This document shows positions 36,381-46,900 of a stretch of 64,000 nt of DNA, piece after piece. The position numbers and the translations under genes were made by a program. The DNA lies in contig CP136063.1 of assembly GCA_032622095.1 (NCBI GenBank), positions 70,535,980 through 70,599,979 on the forward strand, read 5' to 3'. Position 1 is the stretch's first letter; each line of letters begins with the position of its first letter. Origin of the DNA: Siphonodentalium dalli. Lineage: Eukaryota; Mollusca; Scaphopoda; Gadilida; Siphonodentaliidae. The notes beneath the pieces were generated by a model that was not told where the DNA came from, searched no databases, and saw only the letters and a list, made by a program, of their open reading frames with translations.

Positions 36381-36644
36381 ATGTGGAAATACAATCTTAC
36401 CACACCAAATAAAACCGACACGCATGACATTCGATATCTTAGACATGCACCAGGTGTAGGGGTGGTGTATACAGTGGCCCATTTCATTCCCACTATCATG
36501 GCGCATGTCCACAAACTAGGACCGCGAGCATTATTCTTCTCTGCTGGGAGATATTCGACGAGACAACTGCGGGGCGTCACAGAGTTTGCTTCGGATAATG
36601 GTCAAGAAGTGTGGGTAGTCTGTACACTAGGGTCTTCTCCTTAG
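36381..36644 (+). pseudogene. Decayed coding remnant, right arm of foldback
   Basis: An 87-residue plus-strand frame includes VAHFIPTIMAHVHKLGPR and FFSAGRYSTRQL. It is the mirror counterpart of 35378-35638. The frame continues after 36644 only with stops and frameshifts (a KLSTYANAFAEFVS reading around 36700-36745). It is a broken gene of unknown family. Confidence 0.4.
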
Positions 36645-38479
36645 CAAATAGACATCTGTCCAAGGGAATGAGACAGCTAGCAACCTTAGAAACACTGTCG
36701 AAGTTGTCCACATATGCCAATGCGTTCGCTGAGTTTGTGAGTTGACGAACCATCTATTGAGAAGTGACTAGCTAACTGGTTCGCCAGGTGTACATGTCGT
36801 TATCCCATGGGGTATGAGACACATACATAGAGATGACCTTCTGTAAGCTAGACACCGGAAAATGAATTGTTTGAAACGTTATGATTAGAGGAACCTACTC
36901 ACAGGAAGTGGTGAATACTTTGTCGGTGTGAGCGACCTAGATTTATCAGACAAAGAATCGAAGCTGGTCCAGATAATTATGGACGTGACGTGGCAAATCA
37001 GAATCTGTTATCAGGTAATTGTTCTGATATAACTATTCGGCGCACCTACGCTTACGGCCATTATCGGCGCTAAGTGGAAACTGGATTTCGAAATGCCACA
37101 TCGCGATATTAATTGTGGTGTTTATTCTTTCCAGAAGGATACGAGCTATGTTATGCGTTTTGATACCTTTAAGTTGAACTAGTAGATGGTTTATGCACAG
37201 TTTCGTCCATACATACCGATATTATGACAAAAAGTTGAAATTAATATGTGAAAATATCGATTTCTTTTCAATTTCTAGCCGCCAATTTAGCAGCGATCTT
37301 GGCTCTGAGTATCAATTGCCAACCCTAATGAATACTTCATGTCATTATTCCATATCAACATGTAATGGTGGATCGAAATCGCGAAACAATAACGCCCATC
37401 GTAAGAAAGTAAAGGAATGTAGACTTGTTTTCAAATTTCGGTCGCCATTTTGGCCGCCATCTTCGATTTGGAAAACAATTTCTTGCATGAGATATAATGT
37501 AATTACTTCACCTCAGTATTTCCAACTCAATTGTAAGCATGAGTGGAGTTGTCTCGACAATAATGCGCAATGATGTGAATATGAGGGAATTTCGGTGAAT
37601 ATTCAAAATTTGTCCGCCATTGTGGGCGCCATTTTGGATTTGGGGGACTTTTATTTGGATATGGTACAAGGAAAGTTCTTCGCCTAAGTGTTCCCAAGTT
37701 ACAATAGTAAGCAGGTGTGGAGTTGTCATGACAATAATGGTCACTGATGTTAAAATCAGCGATTTTCGGCGATTTTTTATTTCTGGTGGCCATTTTGGCC
37801 ACCATCTTGGATTTGGGTAAATATTCCTCAACTCAGGTATAAGAGGAATCCTAGTTCGAGTATCTCCTGCAAATATATATGCATGGGTGTTGTTATAATA
37901 GCAATAACATTCATTGATTCGAAACATAACATCGCGTTATTAACGGAGATTAGGCTTTGACCTATGATACCGGCATTTGAGAAAACGTGATATCGGACAA
38001 AAATATCCCGTATTGAATGCATATTATGGTCCCCATGTGTTCGCCAATGACTCCTCTATATGATAAATGTATAACATGACGCAAAAATTCCAACATTTTC
38101 CCACAGAGACAAACGAAAGGAGGAAACATGTCAGAAAAATAGCATATTTTCACATTTCGGCGGCCATCTTGGCCGCCATATTGGATTCTGGTGTCGGATT
38201 TTTGGCTAATTTGTAAGGGTTGTATATTAGCATAACGAATCGTGCGGAAAATAAGACCGCATGTGCTATCATCTTTACTATAATGGCGATCAAAGAGACC
38301 TGGTGCATTAAAAAAAATGGCCGCCATGATGGACGCCATCTTGTCTGGAGTCTCTGCGGCCACTTTTTTTTTCTTGTTAACAAGTGAAAAAAATTAGAGG
38401 ATACCTTAAGGAAGAAAATTAGTGGGGTGAAGTTAAGTCCTGGGGGGGGTGCAGAGGTCGACCAATATCTCCTGGACTA

Positions 38480-39585
38480 AAACAATGCTTAATCGTAAAC
38501 CATATAATTATGTAGAATGTCAGTACCATATCACACCTGTTAACTCATTTGATATTGGAATAGTTAGAAAATAGACATGAAAAATAACACTAAAAACAGC
38601 GTCTTCACCATCGGTTTCAGTAGTAGAATAGGATTAAATTTGTTTTAAATTATTTTTCCTCAAAATGTGTCTACATTATTTACACGCCGTTCCCACGACA
38701 CAACTTTCAAATTATACAGCATTGCGGAACACAAAGCCCACATCTTCTACTTTCATATGATATCTCATTTTTCCGTGTGTTAAAAAAAAATATTCAAAAC
38801 AGTTAATCCATATATAGATAATTAACACAGCTCCAATGCTACGTGCGTGCGTACACACTCCCCCCGCCTGTCTATCTTGTCTATAGTTGATTTCAAGTTT
38901 TCAACATATAAACATGCAATGGACGGATCTACGTAAATTGTGAAAAACTATATGCATATATACTTAGCTAGTTCATATCATGAATCGCTACCCTGGCTAC
39001 GCCCGTAGATATAATTGTACACCAGTTCAAGTAATGTGAAAATTTTCATGTTCAGATAGGAAAGTTTCTAAACATTTATGTGGTGCATCGTCCAAAATGG
39101 CAGGTTGGAAAAAAAATGTTCGGGACCCAAACATTTCGATTTTGTTGTAATTTTCATGACTTGAATGCGTCTTTATGGGACATATATTGGTCGTAAAAAG
39201 GTAGTTTGGGTATTTATCTACCTATTTTTATACCGGGAAAATTTCAAAAACGAATATTATTTTGTGTATTTTGGAGCGCAAAATGTGGCTTTAAGATAAA
39301 AGTTGAACAAACGACCACCGAAAAATATGAACCCCTCTGCACTTACGTTATCCTTTCGTCATATATACTGGCGTCTGCCAATTTATCCTGAGCACCCCTC
39401 CAAATGAAAATATACCATTCCTATATATAATAGTATAATTAGCTAGTCGCTTATGTTACAAATCTTTTGCACACGTTTACATCACTCTGGAGCATAGAAA
39501 TGCTCACCCATCTGATGCCTGAATTCCAGCGATTTCTCAGTGTCTATTAGATTGGAATGATTCTTCTTTTTATAGATATGTGTTA
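38480..39585. other. Gene-free stretch
   Basis: No gene is evident. ATCATGAATCGCTACCCTGG at about 38978 resembles the end of repeat family A (ATGAACCTCTACTCTGG). Confidence 0.35.
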
Positions 39586-39790
39586 TGGTGGAAACTGTCC
39601 CGAAGTCACGGAGAATCGCATTAGTTATAAAATCAATGGCATTAAATTCTATGAAGTAATGGAATTCGACAGAGCCTCAAATGGTTAGACTGGCGTGAGC
39701 GCCGGCAAAGACTCAATTATTCTGATGGTATCAAATATTGGATCTCCAGAGAAATCATAGACAGACAAGGCGGGATTCCAGCATTACCAT
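39586..39790 (+). repeat. Dispersed repeat, copy 1 (paralogue at 62258-62480)
   Basis: Shared text: TGGTGGAAA.TG.CCCGAA, ATCAATGGCATTA.ATTCTATG, GAGCCTCAAATGGTTAGAC and AATATTGGATCTCCAGA. No conserved reading frame. Confidence 0.7.
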
Positions 39791-40303
39791 GTATATATAC
39801 GTTATGAGAAACACAAGCATGCATGGAAGTAGATCATGCTATGAACCTCTACTCTGGCTAACCCCCGTATAGATCATATTCCAGCGGTACACAACCTTGG
39901 AACTTTTTTGAAGTTTCGACAGGGAGCCTTTTAAAGTAGAAAAAATAACGTGGTGAATATATTTCTTAGTTCTTATCTGTTCGTTAATAATGTACTTCAC
40001 TGTGTGTGAATGTCCCAACTCAAAATTGCATGCTTTTCTATGATTTTTGTGAGCATATATAGCAATAAACACCGAATTAATTGCCCGGGATATATTCCAT
40101 AAGTGTAAGCAACGCAGAGCAAAATCTCTCACAAATTTAGTTAACCCTTTACCCAACAAAAAGCGGCCAAAAACGCCCAAATAAATCTTCAACAGCCTAA
40201 AATATCTTCGGTCTGTCTCAATAACACCATACAAATATGGATATCATTGGAACCGGCTCATTGACCAGATTGTGATGGTTACAGTTATGCCCTGTGCCAA
40301 TGC

Positions 40304-40309
40304 ATTCTC
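40304..40309. repeat. Target-site duplication, left (ATTCTC)
   Basis: ATTCTC directly precedes the left end TGATGATAAG. The intact target in other family-C hairpins reads GCATTCTCTTATATATG. Six-base target duplications are the hallmark of Polinton/Maverick integration. Confidence 0.9.
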
Positions 40310-41104
40310 TGATGATAAGCCCCCCAGTTGGGGCCATTTCAGGAACGATAACTCTATCCGACCTATATGCAGTACTCCCGTCTAGACAGTTTGACCTATA
40401 TTCTCCGCCCACGCGTCGGTCTATTTGCGGTTTATGATACCCATTAGCATATTATTATACGGAAGGGATATTTTTGGCCGGACATGTTCAGACACGCATT
40501 CTCACGTCACATACTACGAGTCAATATCGATTTACTCTGTGTCCACTCGGTGATGTGCTTCTGTATAAATTATCGATTAAAACGTGTCCTGACACAGCCG
40601 CTTTCTGCCGGCCAGTCGATTCGCTATAACACGTTCAGACTTGATCCCCCATCTATAAATATATAAACACGTACGGACATGTTTATTATATATAGCTTTT
40701 CGTCGACCCCCCTCAGGTATATAAACGGTCGTTTCTCGATGTGATATCATAGATGGCTCAATGAAAATAGATACTACGAGGGACGTTTGATATAATGTGA
40801 GTATAAGTATATATTCTATACAAAATTGTTTTGAAATATATCTCTGTCTATGGTGGTACTTTGATAAATTCGCAAATTTGCCAGGTAAACTTTATTTATA
40901 ATCCCCGCCCTCATAAATTAATATATACGAAATGTTTTAGTGTTTGCCGTAAAATTTGTGTGTGTTTGAACGCATACAGTTATAAAATGCGTACATCAAA
41001 TTATAGTGAATAAAATATATATGTTTACTATACCCTTTTTTACACAGAATGGAACGAAATCCGATAAAACATTAATCCGTTTATTATAGAAATTGTCAGG
41101 GGCG
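40310..41104. other. Outer non-coding part of left arm
   Basis: Nearly 800 bases from the terminus to the small acidic gene, mirrored at 55816-56610. The terminal 30 bases contain the strong local hairpin CCCCCCAGTTGGGG. A 60-codon plus-strand open frame (40484-40666) has no recognisable features and is not called. A protein-primed replication origin would be expected at the extreme terminus by analogy with known systems. That is inference. Confidence 0.4.
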
Positions 41105-41747
41105 TTAATCCTTATTGTCCCCTTTCACTTTCTTCTTCGGCGGCTCTACGTCATCGCTGTCCCACGTGCACGAAGTCATTGTCTTTTCCTCGTCGCTCAG
41201 CTCCCAATCGTCCCAATTACTCATTTCGTCTTTTGGCTGGAAACAGAAGAAAAGATGTTCGGATTCAAAAAAAAAATATTATACGGATACGAGTGATTAA
41301 CGAAGGTGTGTCAATGTTGGGTTATCAATATGGTTCCTTACTATTTTAGGGCCAGTAGTAAAAAATATAGGCTTTACATGAATATGCTATAAAAATCGTG
41401 TTCCAAGTAACTCGTCTTTCGTTTAGCCCTCGGGTATAGTAAAGAGCGTTATTAGTTACTGTTTTCCCGATATGAAAATAATAAAGAGCGTTTGGGGTTG
41501 TGTAATTAAAAACCAATAAAATCGCACCGCTGACAGAATACGAGTATACTATATAAATTGTTCGAATTCAAAAACAATACACAAAGAAATCCCTGGTTTC
41601 AACAAGTATGAATATTTCTCAAACGAACGCTACTATTGTCTCTAACTAAATATCATGTTCAATTTAAAATGAAATAAAAGTTATATTTATACATACCATT
41701 TCCATCGTGGGTGTCTCGCCGTCACTAAATGCGTTAGGTGTTTCCAT
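41105..41747 (-). CDS. Small acidic protein with NLS-like motif, left arm (2 exons)
   Basis: Exon 1 is 41747-41697 and exon 2 is 41236-41105. The intron begins GTATGT and ends TTTCCAG on the minus strand. The product is 60 residues: METPNAFSDGETPTMEM from exon 1, then an acidic tryptophan-bearing stretch (SNWDDWELSDEEKT) and a basic C-terminal motif (EPPKKKVKGDNKD) resembling a classical nuclear localisation signal. AATAAA lies 20 bases past the stop (41080-41085 on the minus strand). Identical exons and splice sites in the other arm support the model, though the arms are not independent evidence. The acidic-plus-basic layout fits a small nuclear regulatory or replication accessory protein. 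I recognise no family. Confidence 0.6.
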
Positions 41748-42791
41748 GTCTGTAGTTTTGTGTCAAGTGAAGAATTTCACCTTATATTATACCCAGTAAC
41801 TAATATCATCGCCACTATGCTTGACCCAAAGTTATAATTCACGTTACAGTATAATTACACCAGATGTGTGTTTCAACGTTCCGCCCATTTCCGTTCATTG
41901 GAATTAGCCGATACACTCGCAGTCATTTTCATTCCGCGACACGTGCGCAGCGGTGTATTAACAGCGAGTATAGTTTGTAATGTAGTATAATTGGCTTATT
42001 AGCATACTGCCGGCCTGTCCGATAAAAGGTTAAATAACCCCCATGATTAATTAAATAACACATTAGTTGTGTGCGAACATAGTTGTCTACTTTTAAACTT
42101 GACAGATATAACACGTTTTTGAATATTTGTCAGCAAAATTCCTCCGTCGCCCATGCTTCCAGAGTGATAGCTAATAAATTAACAATTTGGAGAAGTTGTA
42201 ATCTTTTTCGGCGATGTATCGTGTAAATGATAGTGATGGCTTACGGTACTCGGTCATCTCTGAAATGAACTAAATTGTTTACAACAGTTCTTCGGGGTAA
42301 TCTTTAAAATGAGGCAGAGTGTTCACGAGTATATACATTATTTCCATGAGGGATCCCGCTAATTGGCAAAATAAATTAAAAAACTTAATATCTCGTCTTA
42401 ACCGACCACAAACGATAGTCCCCTTCTGTCTGAAAAATAATCTGAACACGGCTCGTCCGTACCTCTCTCCGCCTCGGAGATAGGCTATTTTGAAATATCT
42501 ATGACGTCATTAAAGCCGCACGTGCAATGGACATAATATGCCTTATCTAGAGTTCTAGAAGTCGGATCTTGACGCGGTTTTCACCATGTAGGAAGGTTCG
42601 ACGTCGCCGTCAATAAAATAAATAAAAATAGTGATCTTTCGATAATTCACCAAAACATTTAAACATGAATAATCGTCGCACACACACACCCTCCCCCAAC
42701 GCGGGTATATGTCCGAAATAATTGAGAATAACATGGTATAAGTTAATATTTTATTTACGATGAAAATAAGTATTCCTCACACGGTCAAAGT
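41748..42791. other. Inner non-coding part of left arm
   Basis: About 1 kb between the small gene and the PC4-like gene, mirrored at 54129-55172. A putative TATA (TATAATATAAGG on the minus strand, about 41785-41796) lies upstream of the small gene. AATAAA for the PC4-like gene is at 42750-42755 on the minus strand. The 61-codon minus-strand open frame here has no support. Confidence 0.4.
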
Positions 42792-43304
42792 TCAATAATC
42801 ACGTTGAGTGTAAAATCCATAACCTCCAGGATTGCATTCTGTACACGCTAACGCTTCCATCTGTCCATCGTGCGTTAAATAACAAGCTTTCACATTCTCT
42901 AATTCAGGTAAAACATGATTAACGGCGTCAATGTGTTGAAACAATACATCAAATTCCTGTTGGTTAATCGTACAGCCTTTCTTCGTGGGGTGCAAATGTT
43001 CAGAGTCCTTCGGGGTGAAATACTGGCGTAAGTGTACTACACCATTATTATGGTCTAAAACCGCATGTAGATTGTGTCCCAGATGCACTTTATCCATAGG
43101 ACTCCTGGATACTAAATGTTCACCGATGGACTTTATATTTTCAGTCAGACATTGCCATCTTTGTAAGCTCATACGAGCCCCGAATGTCGTAGGGATTTTG
43201 CCTTCTTTCCATATTCGTAGGTCAACGTATTTCCGGTCCTCATATTCACCGACTGTGAGAAATCGGTCCCTCCCTAAATTTTTGACGAGAATCTTAGAAT
43301 CCAT
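42792..43304 (-). CDS. Tandem PC4-like ssDNA-binding protein, left arm (intact)
   Basis: A single-exon gene for 170 residues. Residues about 15-60 (KYVDLRIWKEGKIPTTFGAR, then MSLQRWQCLTENI) follow the PC4/Sub1 pattern: a beta strand with VDLR.W, a gap, then a G..MSL..W..L helix. Residues about 78-125 repeat it (VVHLRQYFTPKDSEHL, PTKKGCTINQQEFDVL). PC4 family proteins bind single-stranded DNA and unwound duplex in the nucleus, normally with one domain per chain and as dimers. Here a two-domain chain could act as a built-in dimer. It is divergently transcribed from the polymerase gene, which suggests a role as the replication ssDNA-binding protein of the element. A TATA-like TATAAAAAG lies about 56 bases upstream. 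The identification is by motif pattern only. Confidence 0.7.
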   Translation of the reverse strand: MDSKILVKNLGRDRFLTVGEYEDRKYVDLRIWKEGKIPTTFGARMSLQRWQCLTENIKSIGEHLVSRSPMDKVHLGHNLHAVLDHNNGVVHLRQYFTPKDSEHLHPTKKGCTINQQEFDVLFQHIDAVNHVLPELENVKACYLTHDGQMEALACTECNPGGYGFYTQRDY

Positions 43305-43359
43305 GATCCTTTCTTAATGAAAATTTAGCTGCGAATGAGCTAGTACCTCGAATCACCGT

Positions 43360-43368
43360 CTTTTTATA
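43360..43368 (-). promoter_or_regulatory. TATA box of the left PC4-like gene
   Basis: TATAAAAAG on the minus strand, 56 bases before the ATG at 43304. The mirrored box is at 53552-53560. Confidence 0.55.
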
Positions 43369-43398
43369 TGATGGCTGACGTTGAAAAAGTGAAATAGA

Positions 43399-43878
43399 CC
43401 AATCGAGTAGCGCCTACGGCGGAGCCATTAATAATTAGTGCCCGCCCCTTTTTTGATCATAGGACGATGAAATTTCGTAATGTCTAAATATAGCTCGTAC
43501 ACGTCACGGGTTTCAAATAAATGTATGACTCATGCGCTATAAATAGAAACCAATCGAGTAGCGCCTACGGCGGAGCCATTAATAATTAGTGCCCGCCCCT
43601 TTTTTTGATCATAGGACGATGAAATTTCGTAATGTCTAAATATAGCTCTTACACGTCACGGGTTTCAAATAAATGGATGACTCATGCGCTATAAATAGCA
43701 ACCAATCATTAAGCGAGTTGATGCTATAATGATCATAGGTCAATGAAATTTCGTAATGTCTATATATATAGCTCTTTAATGCTCTTACACGTCACGTGTT
43801 TTTAAATAAATGGATGACTCATGCGCTATAAATAGCAACCAATCATTAAGCACCGTGATTTCGAGTTGCTATAAATAT
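43399..43878 (+). promoter_or_regulatory. Repeated promoter modules upstream of the left polymerase gene
   Basis: Three to four tandem modules of about 137-152 bases begin with CCAAT at 43399, 43550, 43702 and 43839. The first three each contain an ACACGTCAC (CRE/E-box-like) element, an AP-1 consensus TGACTCA (43526-43532, 43678-43684, 43815-43821) and TATAAATAG six bases later (43538-43546, 43690-43698, 43827-43835). A fourth TATA (TATAAATAT, 43870-43878) is 44 bases before the polymerase ATG and probably sets the start. The first two modules also share a GCGCCTACGGCGGAGCC segment. The design implies a stress- or mitogen-responsive promoter, by inference from the AP-1 motif. Confidence 0.65.
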
Positions 43879-43922
43879 GTTATATGGAACCTTCAGCTCA
43901 TTAAAGTATTTGCTTTTTTCAG

Positions 43923-46900
43923 ATGGAGCGGTTAATCGATGAATTGCACGCCAAGGGATTTAGTAGTGATGACTTTCTAAGAGGCATCACCGGGAGAGTG
44001 GACACAGTGTCCGAGACAGACAGAAATACGTATGACAGATTGATATATCTGGAGGGTAGACAGCAGTCGCCCGATAATGACGGGCCAGCCCCCGCACCGT
44101 CTCAACCGCCGGACTCATCCCGCGCCGCTCACCAGTCATCCGCTCTAGATTTAACGGGACGGAATGAACCGCAGGAGGTTACTCTCGACACTAGTCACGA
44201 TGAGCAAACGCAACAGACGGCTAATCAGTCCTGCACGATCAATCTTCGTGAAATAAAATCATTCATGAGGTCATCGGCTGTGGAAAGTATATACGACGTG
44301 AAATTTGACCATCAATGGCGCGGTGAACTGTTGTCAGACTTGACGGAACGACTTACCAACATGTTCGATCATATACTAAGAACGACGAGAGGTGATTTGG
44401 CAGACAATGATCTGGGAAGAGTTATCCTTCATACCGATCAGCTGGATAAACCCATCATAGTACCGTTAACGGCATGGTCGGACCTGAATTCTCAGTTGAT
44501 TATCGACAAAATAGCTAATGTGCTGACATCGCACGAACATATTGACTTGGACCGATCATTTCGAATAACTGTAGGATCACTGAGGCAACCCAGTGGCTCA
44601 GGCGGTGGAGTTCCTATCGACGGTGACAAATCACTTCTGGACAAAAAATCAACAGTCTTCATCCACAATACCGACAACTCCTGTTTGCCTAGAGCTATAG
44701 GCGTCGCGATGGCCAAGATTAGTACAGTTTCCGAAGATCTTATATCGTCTTATCCCGGATTATCACGGCTCGAAATTTTTCTAAAACACGGTAAAGTGAC
44801 GAAAGACTATTATAAGCACCTAACGAAAAAAGGACGAAATGACCAAAAAGTGTTAGCAAACACCCTGCTTAAAGATTTATGTATTTCCGCCGACCGCCCG
44901 GGATCATACGCCGACCTACGAAAGTATGAATCGTTCTTCAAGGTGAATATTATAATCATATGCGGCGAAATTGGAAAAAAAGTATCCAGAGTCAGCAACA
45001 ACTATGACAGGAATATATATCTGTATCATAATCAGGACCACTACACACCAATAGTCAGCGTTTCAGGATTCTACGGCCTATCTTACTTTTGTGAAAATTG
45101 TTTAAAGCCTTTCGACAAGAAAGATAAACATAACTGCACGTCATATTGCATAGTATGCAAAACAGAGGGATGTTTGATTGACCCTTTATTAATGGGCAAG
45201 TTATTAACGTGCCACGATTGTAATATGGACTGTAGATCTTTGAACTGTTACCAGAGACACAAAGAGGCACCTGATAATAAACTATCCAATTGCTGTAAAT
45301 ATTTGAAGTGTAAAGAGTGTGGAAGCATAATGAATCGTGCGAAGAGGGATCTGACAGAAATACCCCACATTTGCGGAGAATGGTCGTGTTCATCTTGTAA
45401 GGAATGGGTACTTCCGGGTCACCTCTGTTATTTGAGACCTCCGAAACAGAAAGTGAAAGATGTCAACAAGTTCATATTCTACGACTTTGAATGTTCACAA
45501 GATGAGGTGTACCTATGTGACGGTGGATACAAAATGGGACTGCCTTGCTCTATGTGCAGTGAAGCGGAAAGATGCAGTCAATGTCGCCGGTAAGTACATT
45601 ATTTTATGTGGAACGAAAAAAATAATTGTTGTACCCGCATCTCACCAACCCGCAGTAATCTAAAAAAAATTGTTTCATTTTTTAGGTGTTCAAACTGTAA
45701 ACGACCGGTGTGCGGATTAAATCGACATCAGCCCAATTTGGTGGTGGCCCAAACAGCCTGCGACTCTTGTTTGGACTCGCCGGTGAGCTCAGATTCGACT
45801 TGCGACGTTTGCGGTACTCGATGCGATCATTGCGGTAGCTTGGATAAAGAAGGCGATTACAAAAAGACACCGTGTAGCGACACGTGCGGAAGAAGACAGT
45901 ACATAGCGTCTGGTTCGGACACTCTACTGAACTTCGGAACCTGGCTGTTTACTAAACACCATAAGAACGCCACGGTAGTGGCTCATAACAACAAGGCTTA
46001 CGACGCTATATTGTTGCTGGAATACATGGTTTTCCAGGGGATGAGGCCTAGCAAAATTATTTATTCTGGATCGAAGGTCATGTACATGCTAGGTCACCAT
46101 GGGATTCGAATAATAGATTCACTAAATTTTCTGACGATGCGATTGGCTGCTCTCCCGAAGGCTTTCGATTTGAAGGAACTAAAAAAAGGTATACGCATTT
46201 TTTTATATTTATATTTATATTAAATTTACACATTCTTTAAATTTTTATTTCAGGATATTTTCCCCCATTTCTTCAATAATATATATATCGTTTCCATTTG
46301 TTTTTTAAATATTAAATTTAAACATTTTATTTCAGGATATTTCCCTCATTTCTTCAATAGGAAGGAGAACCGACTGTATGAGGGGCCGTATCCCGATTCC
46401 ACGTATTACGGGGCTGACACCATGTCGACGACAGACAGGGAGGCGTTTCTACGTTGGCACGAAACTAAAGCCGGTGAAACCTTCAATTTAGAGAAAGAAT
46501 TATTGGCTTACTGCATTTCTGACGTTGATATCTTGCGTCAGGCTTGTTTGAAGTTTCGGTCATTGTTTTTGAAAGTTACCGAGAATAAGGTAGATCCTTT
46601 CATGTCGATAACGATATCTTCTGCGTGCATGAAGGCCTATAAAATATTGTTCTTGGAAGAAACTTATTCTATAACTCTCACTAACTCTGATCAATCAGAA
46701 ACCAGTTTGCTGAAGAAATTGAATGATAAAGAGCGAGTATTGCTCGGTGATGATTGGGTAGAACGGGATACGGCCGAGGAGTCTGGAATTGAAATTACTG
46801 ATGAAAAATTCATTAGTACGCCTATAGGCAAAGTTCCTAACGGGTTTTACGGTGACAAGGACCAATATTCGAACGTCTCCATCCAATGGTTGTCCTGGTT

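Larger units (their letters stand above)
33525..38479. mobile_element. 5-kb foldback element with long inverted arms
   Basis: The outer ends are TAGTCCAGGAGATATTGG and CCAATATCTCCTGGACTA. The outer 1.2-1.4 kb (33525 to about 34950, and about 37030 to 38479) pair closely, and weaker pairing continues to a centre near 36000: TCAGCTTTGGTGACC... is matched by inverted text at 36690-36830. The arms hold repeated modules of about 170 bp carrying ATGGCGGCC. AAACAA abuts or nearly abuts both ends (33518-33523 and 38480-38485), a possible target duplication. No transposase is recognised. Decayed coding remnants lie in the central part. It could be a Foldback-type DNA transposon or, like the larger palindrome nearby, a head-to-head dimer of a once longer element. 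Confidence 0.8.

Noticed and set aside
43441-43560. Upstream ATGs and short frames in the divergent promoter
   Set aside because: They lie within the repeated promoter modules and lack length or similarity. The start at 43923 follows the last TATA at a sensible distance.
46254-46335. First acceptor of polymerase intron 2 as the true exon start
   Set aside because: It leads to a stop codon within eight residues, whereas the acceptor at 46334-46335 continues the conserved GYFPHFFN segment.
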